From Chitinophaga rupis (GTDB taxonomy: Bacteria > Bacteroidota > Bacteroidia > Chitinophagales > Chitinophagaceae): DNA of 64,000 nucleotides. The notes under the pieces were generated by a model. It saw only the letters and a list, made by a program, of their open reading frames with translations, was not told where the DNA came from and ran no database searches. The position numbers and the translations under genes were made by a program. The stretch is from assembly GCF_900109685.1 (NCBI RefSeq), contig NZ_FOBB01000015.1, forward strand, positions 1-64,000. Reading direction: 5' to 3'. Numbering within the stretch: the stretch's first letter is position 1; the number at the start of each line of letters is the position of its first letter. Below, in pieces: positions 47,103-56,101 of the stretch.

Positions 47103-48299
47103 ATGTTCAAAAATTATGTAAAAATTGCCTGGAAGGTTTTGTGGAGGAATAAGTTCTTCACATTTGTCAGCCTCTTTGGCATTAGCTTAACGCTCATGAC
47201 GGTCATTATCCTGATCGTGCTTATAGACAGCAAGGTGGGCAACAGCAGTATAGACCCCTACCGCAGCCGTTCCGTGTACGTAGATAAGATAGAGCTGCTG
47301 AGCCCTGACCGCTGGCATCCCTACACGCCCAGCTATTATTTCCTGGATAAATATGTCCGGCCATTGAAAACGCCTGAAATGGTTTCCATACATGCAGCCA
47401 TGATGATCTCTTTTTTTGAGAAAGAGAAAAAATATACGGCAGATATGAACTATACCGATGGCAACTATTGGCGGCTTATGAATTATAATTTTGAGGAAGG
47501 CAATGCCTATAAGGATGAAGAGGTGGCACACGCCGCGCCGGTAGTGGTGATCAACGAAAAAATGAAAAGGGATATCTGGGGCGGCCAGAGCTGCGTGGGT
47601 AAATATATAGAGATCCTGGATGTAAAGCACCGCATAATAGGTGTGGTAGAGAATACTTCTACCAGCTACATGATATGGCTGCCGCTAACGCACGATGTGC
47701 GCGATCTACGCAATGTTAAATATGATGGCAATTATGCCGCTACGCTGCTGGCAAAAAATGAAGGGGATATTGATAACATAAAGGCAGAGCTGCAGGCGGT
47801 GGCAAGCCGCGCAGAAATGATAGACCCCGCCCGTTATAGTAAGGTGCGCATTATTGCTGATACCAGCATGGAGAAATTTGCGCGTTCCATTGGCCCGGGT
47901 AAGGAGCTGGTAATGAGCGTTATTATCTCGTTCATGATCCTGTTTATGCTGATACCTGCGGTGAACCTGGTTAATGTGAACATTAGCCGTATCCTGGACC
48001 GGGCTTCCGAGATCGGGATCCGGAAAGCATTCGGCGCATCCTCCAAAAGGCTCATACTGCAGTTTGTGGTGGAAAATATTATGATCACCCTTTTTGGCGG
48101 GCTTATAAGCCTGGTAATGGCTGGCATAATGCTGCAGCTGCTGAAGGGGATGAACTTTGTGCCGGTTACGGCCAATCTCATTAACTGGAGGGTATTTTTA
48201 CTCAGCATCGTAACAACCTTGTTCTTTGCCCTGCTTTCCGGCGTATACCCTGCCTATAAAATGTCCCGGATGAACGTTGTTGATGCATTAAAAAATTAA
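47103..48299 (+). CDS. MacB/FtsX-type ABC permease, subunit 1
   Basis: 398 residues with the family's layout: one N-terminal membrane segment (about 20-42), a large periplasmic MacB_PCD domain (about 45-270) and three C-terminal membrane segments (about 278-395) with EIGIRKAFGASSKRLILQFVVEN, the conserved cytoplasmic loop motif of FtsX permeases. It is followed two bases after its stop by a second permease of the same family, suggesting a heterodimer instead of the MacB homodimer. Substrate is inferred to be the cluster's peptide. Confidence 0.92.
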   Translation: MFKNYVKIAWKVLWRNKFFTFVSLFGISLTLMTVIILIVLIDSKVGNSSIDPYRSRSVYVDKIELLSPDRWHPYTPSYYFLDKYVRPLKTPEMVSIHAAMMISFFEKEKKYTADMNYTDGNYWRLMNYNFEEGNAYKDEEVAHAAPVVVINEKMKRDIWGGQSCVGKYIEILDVKHRIIGVVENTSTSYMIWLPLTHDVRDLRNVKYDGNYAATLLAKNEGDIDNIKAELQAVASRAEMIDPARYSKVRIIADTSMEKFARSIGPGKELVMSVIISFMILFMLIPAVNLVNVNISRILDRASEIGIRKAFGASSKRLILQFVVENIMITLFGGLISLVMAGIMLQLLKGMNFVPVTANLINWRVFLLSIVTTLFFALLSGVYPAYKMSRMNVVDALKN

Positions 48300-48301
48300 T
48301 T

Positions 48302-49477
48302 ATGATCCGCCACTTATTTAAACTGATATGGAATCAGAAGCGTAAGAATATGCTCATCATCATCGAGATCTTCTTCTGCTTCCTGGTAATTTTCTGGGTG
48401 GTATGTACTGCCACCTACAGCCTGAAGAATTACGCAGTACCCCTGGGCTATAACGTTGATCAGGTTTACCTGTTAAGCGTGGGCTTTAAAAATGTTCCGG
48501 AAGATAAAGCCAAAGCCACCATGGAGCAGGTGCGGCAAAAGCTGAGAGCCATGCCGCAGATAAAGGGTATCAGCACTTCGCCTACCATCCCTTTCCTTTC
48601 CTGGGGCAGCATGCAGGATGTGGAATCAGATAACCAGAAAGGGCAGGTATTACGCTGGGCGGCAGATGATGATTTTGCATCTGTATTTGATGTAAAACTG
48701 CTGAACGGCCGCTGGTTTGATAAAAGGGACAATGCCTCCACTTTGCCGCCGGCCATTATAACGGAAGATATGCAGCGGGAATATTTCAAGGGAGCAGCTG
48801 CATTAGGCAAAACTTTTATGGCCAATGACCGCCGTTACACAGTAATAGGTGTTTGCGCCAATGTGAGGAATGAGGTGTTCAGCACATCCTCCCCGGGTTT
48901 CTTTCAGCGTGTTTCCAGCGATAGCGGACCGGTAGGCACGTTTATGCTGCGCATAAACAGCGGTAATATGGATGTTATGTCAGATAAGATGATCCTGCAA
49001 ACCAGCGCGCTGGTAAAAAGCGGGGAAGGTAACTGGTATGTGGATGGGGTTGAGCTAAGCACATTGCTGAAGAACCAGATCCGTGGTTTCTACACCATCC
49101 TGCTTATTATAGGTATTGTATGTCTTTTCCTGATCTTAAACGTGGTGCTGGGCTTGTGGGGCGTGTTATGGTTAAGCATCAGTAAACGCAGCCCTGAAAT
49201 AGGCCTCCGCCGTGCCATTGGAGCGGTAAGGGCCAATATACAGCAGCAGTTCCTGGGTGAGGCGGTAGTGCTTGCTACCATGGGAGTGGTGCCCGGTGTG
49301 CTGCTGGCCATACAGTTTCCGCTGCTGAATGTGCTGCCCGGCATAAGCCTTTCCGTATACCTGTTATCTATATTAATTAGTATATTGCTGATGTATATGT
49401 TAGTGCTGGTTTGTGCATTTTACCCAAGCTGGAAAGCTTCAAAAGTGCAGCCTGCACTGGTTCTTCATGAAAACTAA
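48302..49477 (+). CDS. MacB/FtsX-type ABC permease, subunit 2
   Basis: 391 residues with the same layout as its upstream neighbour: an N-terminal membrane segment (about 16-40), a periplasmic MacB_PCD domain, and three C-terminal membrane segments beginning near residue 260, with the loop motif RSPEIGLRRAIGAVRANIQQQFLGEA. The two permeases are clearly related but divergent in their periplasmic domains, which fits a heterodimer. It starts two bases after the stop of the first permease, so the two are probably translated together. Confidence 0.92.
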   Translation: MIRHLFKLIWNQKRKNMLIIIEIFFCFLVIFWVVCTATYSLKNYAVPLGYNVDQVYLLSVGFKNVPEDKAKATMEQVRQKLRAMPQIKGISTSPTIPFLSWGSMQDVESDNQKGQVLRWAADDDFASVFDVKLLNGRWFDKRDNASTLPPAIITEDMQREYFKGAAALGKTFMANDRRYTVIGVCANVRNEVFSTSSPGFFQRVSSDSGPVGTFMLRINSGNMDVMSDKMILQTSALVKSGEGNWYVDGVELSTLLKNQIRGFYTILLIIGIVCLFLILNVVLGLWGVLWLSISKRSPEIGLRRAIGAVRANIQQQFLGEAVVLATMGVVPGVLLAIQFPLLNVLPGISLSVYLLSILISILLMYMLVLVCAFYPSWKASKVQPALVLHEN

Positions 49478-49500
49478 ACTAAACTGCAGCTGAACCCAAC

Positions 49501-50877
49501 ATGATCCTGATTATAGATGATGATGTAGCCGTGAGGACCTCTGTTAGCCTGCTGCTGAAACAGGCAGGTTATATGACCGTAAGCGCTGCGGATCCGAGAG
49601 AAGCATTGCAGCAGCTGCAGTCATATGAAATATCACTGATCATACTGGATATGAACTTTTCCCTGGAAACCACCGGGGATGAAGGGCTGGAGCTGCTGGC
49701 AGAGATCAGGCGTACGGCGCCGGCTGTACCGGTGATCCTGATCACGGGCTGGGCTACTATTTCCCTGGCCGTAAAAGGTATTAAGGCAGGCGCTTTTGAT
49801 TTCATCAATAAACCCTGGGATAATCAGCACCTGCTGCAGTCTGTGAGAACAGCGTTGGGGCTTTCCCGTAGTTTGGCCGCTACCGGTCAGGGACCGCAGC
49901 GGCATGTACGCCGGGAAGATTATGATTTTAACGGCATCATAGGAGATTCTCCCGGCATGATGGAAGTGCTGGATACCGTGGCCAGGATCGCTGCTACGGA
50001 TGCTTCCGTACTGATCGTGGGTGAAAGCGGCACCGGCAAGGAAATGATCGCATCAGCCATCTACCGCAATTCTCTCCGGAAAACATTTCCCTTTGTAAAG
50101 GTGAACCTGGGCGGTATATCATCCAGCCTGTTTGAAAGTGAGATGTTCGGTCATAAAAAAGGCGCTTTTACCGACGCTAAAACGGATCGTATAGGCCGTT
50201 TTGAAATGGCGCATAACGGTACCATTTTCCTGGACGAAATAGGCGACCTGGAAATGAACAGCCAGGTGAAGCTGTTACGCGTGCTGCAGGACCGCACCTA
50301 TGAAGTGCTGGGCAGCAGCCGTACAAAAACGGTGAATACCCGTGTAATATGCGCCACTAACGCTAACCTGGAAGAAAAGGTAAATGACGGCACCTTTCGG
50401 GAAGACCTCTATTACAGGATCAACCTCATTACCATTAAGTTGCCGCCATTGCGGGAACGCGCATCCGATATTCCGCAGCTGGTGGATTTTTATATCAACA
50501 ACCTGAAGAATGTATATGGCCGGCAAAAGCTGGCGGTTGACAAAGATGCCCTCAAATGGCTGCAAACACAACCCTTTCCCGGTAATATACGTGAGCTGAA
50601 GAATATGGTGGAAAGAACGGTGCTGATGTCCGGCAGCGACCTGCTTACTATTGACGACTTCATGCTTTATAAGCAGGGGCATGTAAAAAAGGCCGGTCAG
50701 CAGCTGCCACCGGTGGGCGCTATGGATCTGGAAGAAATGGAGGAGGCAATGATCAAACGCGCAATGGAATTTCACCACAATAATGTAAGCAGGGTGGCAG
50801 AAACGCTGGGGCTTAGCAGGGGCACGCTTTACCGGCGGCTTAAAAAGTATAATATCCCATATGAAGATACGTACTAA
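49501..50877 (+). CDS. NtrC-family sigma54-dependent response regulator
   Basis: 458 residues: receiver domain (1-120; phosphoacceptor Asp50 in IILDMNF), AAA+ sigma54-activation domain (about 145-380; Walker A GESGTGKE near 174, sigma54-contacting loop GAFTDA at 221 where the consensus is GAFTGA, Walker B TIFLDEIGDLE) and a C-terminal Fis-type helix-turn-helix (VAETLGLSRGTLYRRLKK). It should activate sigma54 promoters once phosphorylated by the kinase encoded next, whose gene overlaps it by 17 bases. A candidate sigma54 promoter with an upstream palindrome lies in front of the exporter operon to which this gene belongs, suggesting positive autoregulation. Confidence 0.94.
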   Translation: MILIIDDDVAVRTSVSLLLKQAGYMTVSAADPREALQQLQSYEISLIILDMNFSLETTGDEGLELLAEIRRTAPAVPVILITGWATISLAVKGIKAGAFDFINKPWDNQHLLQSVRTALGLSRSLAATGQGPQRHVRREDYDFNGIIGDSPGMMEVLDTVARIAATDASVLIVGESGTGKEMIASAIYRNSLRKTFPFVKVNLGGISSSLFESEMFGHKKGAFTDAKTDRIGRFEMAHNGTIFLDEIGDLEMNSQVKLLRVLQDRTYEVLGSSRTKTVNTRVICATNANLEEKVNDGTFREDLYYRINLITIKLPPLRERASDIPQLVDFYINNLKNVYGRQKLAVDKDALKWLQTQPFPGNIRELKNMVERTVLMSGSDLLTIDDFMLYKQGHVKKAGQQLPPVGAMDLEEMEEAMIKRAMEFHHNNVSRVAETLGLSRGTLYRRLKKYNIPYEDTY

Positions 50878-52159
50878 GTTCATATTGGTAATTGTACTGG
50901 TACATGCCTTACTGGCGGCGCTCAATATACTGCTGATGCGGGAGCGCCCTTATCTTTTCCTGTTCATAGAATGTTTAACCGTATTATCCGTCTGGATCTC
51001 CGTACACCTTATGCGGTCGTTCATAAAACCGCTTGAGCTGATCATTCGCGGAGTGGAATCCATCCGCGAGCGCGATTTCAACGTGCGGCTGGCTAAAGTA
51101 GGCCAGTATGAAATGGATCTGCTGATAGACGTTTATAATAAAATGCTGGATCAGCTGAAGGCAGAAGGGGTAATGCAGCAGGAAAAGAACCTGCTGCTTG
51201 CAAAGCTGATCAATGCATCGCCTGCCGGTATTATCCTGCTGGACTACCGGGAGCAGGTGAGTATGATCAACCCCGCTGCCGCTGCCTTGTTGCAGGTTAC
51301 TCCTGCCGTTGTTACCGGCATGTTGCTCGCTCAAATGGATAATGTGCTGGCACAGCGCCTGGGCACACTGGAAACAGACCGTTCTGAAGTAGTGCAGATA
51401 GATGGTGTGAAGTTACTGAAATGTACTAAAGCCGGCTTCCTGAACCAGGGTTATTTCAATCATTTTATTCTTATAGAAGAGTTAACGGATGAAGTGTTCC
51501 GGTTGGAGAAACGCGCGTATGAGAAAGTGATCCGCATTATGTCGCACGAGATCAACAACTCCATTGGCGCTATTAACTCCATCCTGGATTCCTGTTTAAA
51601 TTATAAAGAGCAGCTGGCGCCGGCAGACCGTGATGATTATGTAAATGCGCTCACCATTGCCCGTGAGCGTAATGTGAAATTAAGCACCTCTATGTCTGAC
51701 CTGGCCGGGGTAGTAAGTTTACCGCTGCCGGTAAAAAGCAGGTGTGATGTGAATGCGTTGCTGAAAAAAGTACATGCCCTTTTGTATTATCATTACCGCA
51801 ACCTGCCCATAGAATGGATCTGGGAGCTGGATCCGGTGCCGCTGGAAGTAGAGCTGGATGAGTACCAGGTAGAGCTGGTGCTCATTAACATATTCAAGAA
51901 TGCAGTAGAAGCTATTACCGGCAAAGGGTACATCATCATCCGCACAGATCATGCAGCTCAAACACTGGCAGTGTACGACTCCGGTAACGGGCTTTCAGCA
52001 GATACCGCCACAGGAATCTTTTTCCCGTTCTTTACCAATAAAAAGAATGGTAAAGGCGTAGGGCTTACGTTATCGCGGGAAATACTCAATAACCATGGTT
52101 TTGCTTTTTCCTTAAAAAGCCGCGACCAGCTTACAGAATTCATGATCAGTTTTAACTAG
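50861..52159 (+). CDS. sensor histidine kinase
   Basis: 432 residues. Two membrane segments lie close together at the N terminus (about 5-25 and 31-52), leaving almost no periplasmic sensor, so the signal is likely sensed in the membrane or cytoplasm. Then come a HAMP-like linker (about 53-105), a PAS-like region (about 110-215), the dimerisation/phosphoacceptor helix MSHEINN (His229) and a GHKL ATPase domain (N box NIFKNAVEA, G1 YDSGNGLS, F box FFPFFTNKK, G2 GKGVGLTLS). It overlaps the response regulator gene by 17 bases and is its obvious partner. With the exporter upstream, it may sense membrane or product stress (inference). Confidence 0.93.
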   Translation: MKIRTKFILVIVLVHALLAALNILLMRERPYLFLFIECLTVLSVWISVHLMRSFIKPLELIIRGVESIRERDFNVRLAKVGQYEMDLLIDVYNKMLDQLKAEGVMQQEKNLLLAKLINASPAGIILLDYREQVSMINPAAAALLQVTPAVVTGMLLAQMDNVLAQRLGTLETDRSEVVQIDGVKLLKCTKAGFLNQGYFNHFILIEELTDEVFRLEKRAYEKVIRIMSHEINNSIGAINSILDSCLNYKEQLAPADRDDYVNALTIARERNVKLSTSMSDLAGVVSLPLPVKSRCDVNALLKKVHALLYYHYRNLPIEWIWELDPVPLEVELDEYQVELVLINIFKNAVEAITGKGYIIIRTDHAAQTLAVYDSGNGLSADTATGIFFPFFTNKKNGKGVGLTLSREILNNHGFAFSLKSRDQLTEFMISFN

Positions 52160-52214
52160 CATATTTCTCCCTCCACGTTTATATTTTCTTTTACCCAAAA
52201 ACCTCTTTTACAAT

Positions 52215-53981
52215 ATGAGTGTGAATATCATTGGTATTTCAGCATTGTACCACGATGCCGCCTGTTGCCTGTTGTCTGATGGCAAGCTATTGGCAGCCGC
52301 ACAGGAAGAACGCTTCAGCCGCATAAAGGCCGACCCGTCTATGCCGCGCAAAGCCATGAACTATTGCCTGCAGGAAGCCGGGTTAACCATTGCAGATATT
52401 GATTGCGTAGCATATTATGAAGATCCGAAAGAAAAGCTGGCACGGCAGATCTGGAGCCAGCTGCCTGCCTTGTCGGAATCATTTGTTGCATCCCTTGGTG
52501 TGGGCCGCCCTGAGCGGGAGATCCGGGAATTGCTGGGGTTTGATGGGGAGATCAAATATTATAGCCATCATATGTCGCATGCGGCCAGCAGCTTTTACTT
52601 TTCCGGTTTCGGATCAGCTGCTATCTTAACAATGGATGGGGTAGGGGAATGGGCTACCACAACATATGGTAAAGGAAATGAAAAAGGGATTGAGCTGTTC
52701 GAGGAAGTACATTACCCGCATTCCATAGGGCTGTTATATAGCTCCATTACCAGCTACCTGGGTTTTGGGGTGAACGACGGGGAGTATAAAGTGATGGGCC
52801 TTGCGCCTTACGGCACGCCACGTTACGTAGATCAGCTGTATAAGCTCATACACCTGGGAGCAAACGGGCAGTACACGCTGGATATGCGTTACTTTGAATA
52901 CCTGAAGGGGGAACGCATGTTTGGCGAAGCGCTGGAAGAGCTGCTGGGTGCACCTGCCCGCAGGGAAGATGAAAAAATGACCGCCTTTCACAAAGACATT
53001 GCCCGCAGCCTGCAGTTTGTGCTGGAAGACATTATGCTGAAAAAGGCCGCGTACCTGCATCAGCAAACAGGAGAGTCCAATATATGCCTGGCCGGCGGGG
53101 TAGCCCTTAACTGCGTGGCAAACGGCAGGCTGCTGCGGGAAGGGCCCTTTGAAAAAATGTTCGTACAGCCGGCCTCCAATGATGCCGGCGGCTCACTGGG
53201 CGCAGCAGCGGCCGCACACCTGGAGCTAACCGGAGAAAGGGCCTCCCGCGCAAAAATGGCGCATGTATACCTGGGGCCCTCTTATGATACCGCATCCATT
53301 GGCAGAACCCTGCAATCCACCTCCCTGAAGTATCATGATTATGCAGGTAATGAAGAGCAGCTGCTGGCAGCAACAGCAGAGCGGCTGGCCCGCGGGAAGG
53401 TTATAGGCTGGTTCAACGGCCGCATGGAATTTGGCCCCCGCTCACTGGGAGCCCGTTCCATACTTGCCGATCCCCGGAGAACAGAAATGCGCGACCGCAT
53501 TAATGCAATGGTAAAAAAACGGGAAGGCTTCCGCCCCTTTGCACCGGCAGTGCTGGCACATAAAGCATCACAGCATTTTGATCTGCCGCATGATTCGCCT
53601 TTTATGCTGGAAACCTGCCAGGTAATATCCCCCCTGGACCTGCCTGCCATTACCCATGTTGACAACTCAGCGCGCGTACAAACCGTGCATAAGGAAACCA
53701 ATCCGCGCTTTGCCGCTTTGCTGGAATATTTTGATGAGCTTACAGGCTGTCCCATACTGCTGAACACTTCCTTTAATGTAAAAGGAGAGCCTATTGTATG
53801 CGACCCGGAAGATGCCATTAAGTGTTTTATAACAACGGATATTGACTGCCTGATCCTGCAGGATTTTATTATAGACCGTGCAGAGAACGAGCTGGATGCG
53901 CTGATCATGATCCTGCGTAACTATGACCAGGAAAATACCGCTGCTAAAGGCATTCGCCGGGATGTGTACACTTTTGTTTAA
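52215..53981 (+). CDS. NodU/CmcH-family O-carbamoyltransferase
   Basis: 588 residues, the usual length for the family (TobZ, NodU, CmcH). The N-terminal kinase-like (Kae1-like) domain shows LYHDAACC (His13, Asp14), HHMSHAASSF and LTMDGVGEW; the C-terminal YrdC-like domain shows FGPRSLGARSILADPR and FRPFAPAVL. These enzymes make carbamoyl-adenylate from carbamoyl phosphate and ATP and move the carbamoyl group to a hydroxyl of a sugar or natural product. The cluster predicts several hydroxylated residues as well as a glycosyltransferase-like protein, so either a hydroxy amino acid or a sugar could be the acceptor. It begins 55 bases after the kinase gene, in the same direction, and leads a block of accessory genes. 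Confidence 0.93.
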   Translation: MSVNIIGISALYHDAACCLLSDGKLLAAAQEERFSRIKADPSMPRKAMNYCLQEAGLTIADIDCVAYYEDPKEKLARQIWSQLPALSESFVASLGVGRPEREIRELLGFDGEIKYYSHHMSHAASSFYFSGFGSAAILTMDGVGEWATTTYGKGNEKGIELFEEVHYPHSIGLLYSSITSYLGFGVNDGEYKVMGLAPYGTPRYVDQLYKLIHLGANGQYTLDMRYFEYLKGERMFGEALEELLGAPARREDEKMTAFHKDIARSLQFVLEDIMLKKAAYLHQQTGESNICLAGGVALNCVANGRLLREGPFEKMFVQPASNDAGGSLGAAAAAHLELTGERASRAKMAHVYLGPSYDTASIGRTLQSTSLKYHDYAGNEEQLLAATAERLARGKVIGWFNGRMEFGPRSLGARSILADPRRTEMRDRINAMVKKREGFRPFAPAVLAHKASQHFDLPHDSPFMLETCQVISPLDLPAITHVDNSARVQTVHKETNPRFAALLEYFDELTGCPILLNTSFNVKGEPIVCDPEDAIKCFITTDIDCLILQDFIIDRAENELDALIMILRNYDQENTAAKGIRRDVYTFV

Positions 53982-54005
53982 ACCCTTCCTTCAACACAGA
54001 GATCC

Positions 54006-56090
54006 ATGTATAATATATCAGATAATACCCGCTCGCTGGCCGCTGAGCTGGCGGAAAAGATCATTTCCGGCGATCAGCCGGGCACATGGCTGCCCTACCT
54101 GCAGCCGGCAGATGCCGGCGGCGGGTTTGTTACAGACCCCGACCGGTTGTTTGCGGCATCGCCACAGGCGCTTGCAGGGAAAATAGGTATCTGGGTAGCC
54201 GATACGGTAGAGGGGCAGCCCTGTTATGTAAGGGATTCCGCAAAAGTGGCAGACTGGCGTTTATGGAGCAACCGGCACCTTATACCTGCTACGGATACAC
54301 GTAAAAGAATAGTGCTGCTGGGAGAATCAGTGGCGCGCGGATACTTTTACGATCCCTTTTATTGCCCGGCCATGGAGCTGCAGCAGCAGCTGAATACAGC
54401 GCTGCCGCAGGCAGAAGTGATAGACCTGGCTAAAAGCGGTATGGTGCTGGAAGAGCTGGAAGTAATGTTCCGCTCCTGTATGCAGCTGCAGCCGGCAGCC
54501 GTTGTAATATTTGCAGGTAACAACTGGACCTATGCCCTGAAAGAGATCGCTTACGGCGCCGCTCATATAGAGGAAATGACCCAGGCGCTGCTGCAGCATG
54601 ATTATAACGCCGCAAGGCATTTCCTGGAAAACCAGCTGCAGGATGTGATTGCCGCATTTATGAAGCGCATAGCCGCAACGGCAGAGCAATACAAGGTGCC
54701 CATAATATTTGTGATACCGGAGTTTAACCTGGCCGACTGGAAAAGTACGGACAAGGAAACAACCGCTTCCCGGCTTGCAGAAGATCTTACCAACCGCTTC
54801 CTGGAAACAGCGGCAGCTGCCAGGCAAATGAAAGCCGCGGGGAACTGGACTGCATTACAGCCCCTTGCAGCTGCGCTTATACAGCTGGATGGCGTGAACC
54901 CGCTGGGTTATGAATTAATGGCCGCCTGCATGCTGGCCGGTAACCAGCCTGCCGATGCACGGAAATACCTGGAGCAGGCGCGTGACACGGTTGTCTTTAA
55001 TCGGGTGGAAAATCACAGCCCGCGCTGCCTGACCGTTACCCGTAAAGCAATACTGCGTGCAGCCGCCGCGTATAGGTTCACAGTGGTAGACCTGCCGGAG
55101 GTTTTTAAAGCACTTTCCCCCAATGGTATTCCTGGCCGGGAATTTTTTCTGGACTACTGCCACCTTACGGATACAGGTATAAAAGCTGCTATGCAGGCTA
55201 CGGCAGCAGCCCTGGCGCCATTGCTGGGTGCAACAACCGGTGTTACCGCTGCAGACAATACTGCTGCACCCGACCCGGAGCACAGGGCGCTGGCCTATCT
55301 TTTTGCAGCCTCCCTGAATGCCCGTTTCGGACAGCCGGAAGATATATTGCTGCATCATTGCCGGAAAGGCGTAGCCATTTCGGATGCGGCTGCAAAATTC
55401 ATCAGCCTGTATGCATCCTTGTCTAACCGCCGTCTTTCCACCCCCTTATGCAAGAGCTATGAGCAGATTACGCTTGAAAAAATGGCGGAACAATATAACA
55501 AGGGAACCGGCCTGCTGCACGGGGTAGCCCGCAAGCAAATGGATCATGTGCTGGTGGATTGTATGGTGAATGCGCTGAAGGAAAAAGGCATGGATCTATC
55601 GGAGCAGGTAAGCCGGTTAAGAGCCAAGGAACATAGTGTGCGGCAGGGGAGCGTAAACCTGCTGGATTCTTTTTATAACCTCTTTAACAGCTATGTGCTC
55701 ACAGGGGAGCAGGATACGCATTACACCGCCAGCCGGCCGCAATCTTCTTTTATATTGATGGCAGATAATACGGCGCCTGTACAGGTGAAGATCACTTTCC
55801 GGGTAAAAAACAAACCGCATGGAACGGTTCGTTTATGGGTGAACGGTAGTATGGTTATGGAAGCCGCCGCAACAGAGAACTGGCAAACGCATATGCCGGA
55901 AGTGCCGGCAACCGTGCTAAAGAACGGCCTGAATGATCTTCAGCTGGAATGGCCGGCTGTAGTGCCGGCGGGTGACAGCGTTTTTTCTGAAACGCCCCTG
56001 CGTCCTTTTGCTTCTATGCAGGCCCTTCGGCATTCCCTGCGCCTGTACCCGGTTTTTGGTGAGATCCATACATTTACTGTTTCCGCTTAA
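54006..56090 (+). CDS. large SGNH-hydrolase-like protein, copy 1
   Basis: 694 residues, no signal peptide. The SGNH catalytic blocks are visible: GESVARG (Ser108), AGNNW (Asn172/173) and DYCHLTDTG (Asp383, His386). About 190 residues separate the last two, including a TPR-like helical stretch (about 285-325, LDGVNPLGYELMAACMLAGN). The C-terminal ~200 residues look beta-rich and could bind carbohydrate. SGNH proteins are esterases or acyltransferases on sugars, lipids or natural products; which applies here is unknown. A close paralogue follows 11 bases downstream, and the O-carbamoyltransferase gene precedes it by 24 bases. Both copies keep the catalytic residues, so two related acyl transfers or hydrolyses in product tailoring are plausible. 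Confidence 0.8.
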   Translation: MYNISDNTRSLAAELAEKIISGDQPGTWLPYLQPADAGGGFVTDPDRLFAASPQALAGKIGIWVADTVEGQPCYVRDSAKVADWRLWSNRHLIPATDTRKRIVLLGESVARGYFYDPFYCPAMELQQQLNTALPQAEVIDLAKSGMVLEELEVMFRSCMQLQPAAVVIFAGNNWTYALKEIAYGAAHIEEMTQALLQHDYNAARHFLENQLQDVIAAFMKRIAATAEQYKVPIIFVIPEFNLADWKSTDKETTASRLAEDLTNRFLETAAAARQMKAAGNWTALQPLAAALIQLDGVNPLGYELMAACMLAGNQPADARKYLEQARDTVVFNRVENHSPRCLTVTRKAILRAAAAYRFTVVDLPEVFKALSPNGIPGREFFLDYCHLTDTGIKAAMQATAAALAPLLGATTGVTAADNTAAPDPEHRALAYLFAASLNARFGQPEDILLHHCRKGVAISDAAAKFISLYASLSNRRLSTPLCKSYEQITLEKMAEQYNKGTGLLHGVARKQMDHVLVDCMVNALKEKGMDLSEQVSRLRAKEHSVRQGSVNLLDSFYNLFNSYVLTGEQDTHYTASRPQSSFILMADNTAPVQVKITFRVKNKPHGTVRLWVNGSMVMEAAATENWQTHMPEVPATVLKNGLNDLQLEWPAVVPAGDSVFSETPLRPFASMQALRHSLRLYPVFGEIHTFTVSA

Positions 56091-56101
56091 CAAAAAATAT
56101 T

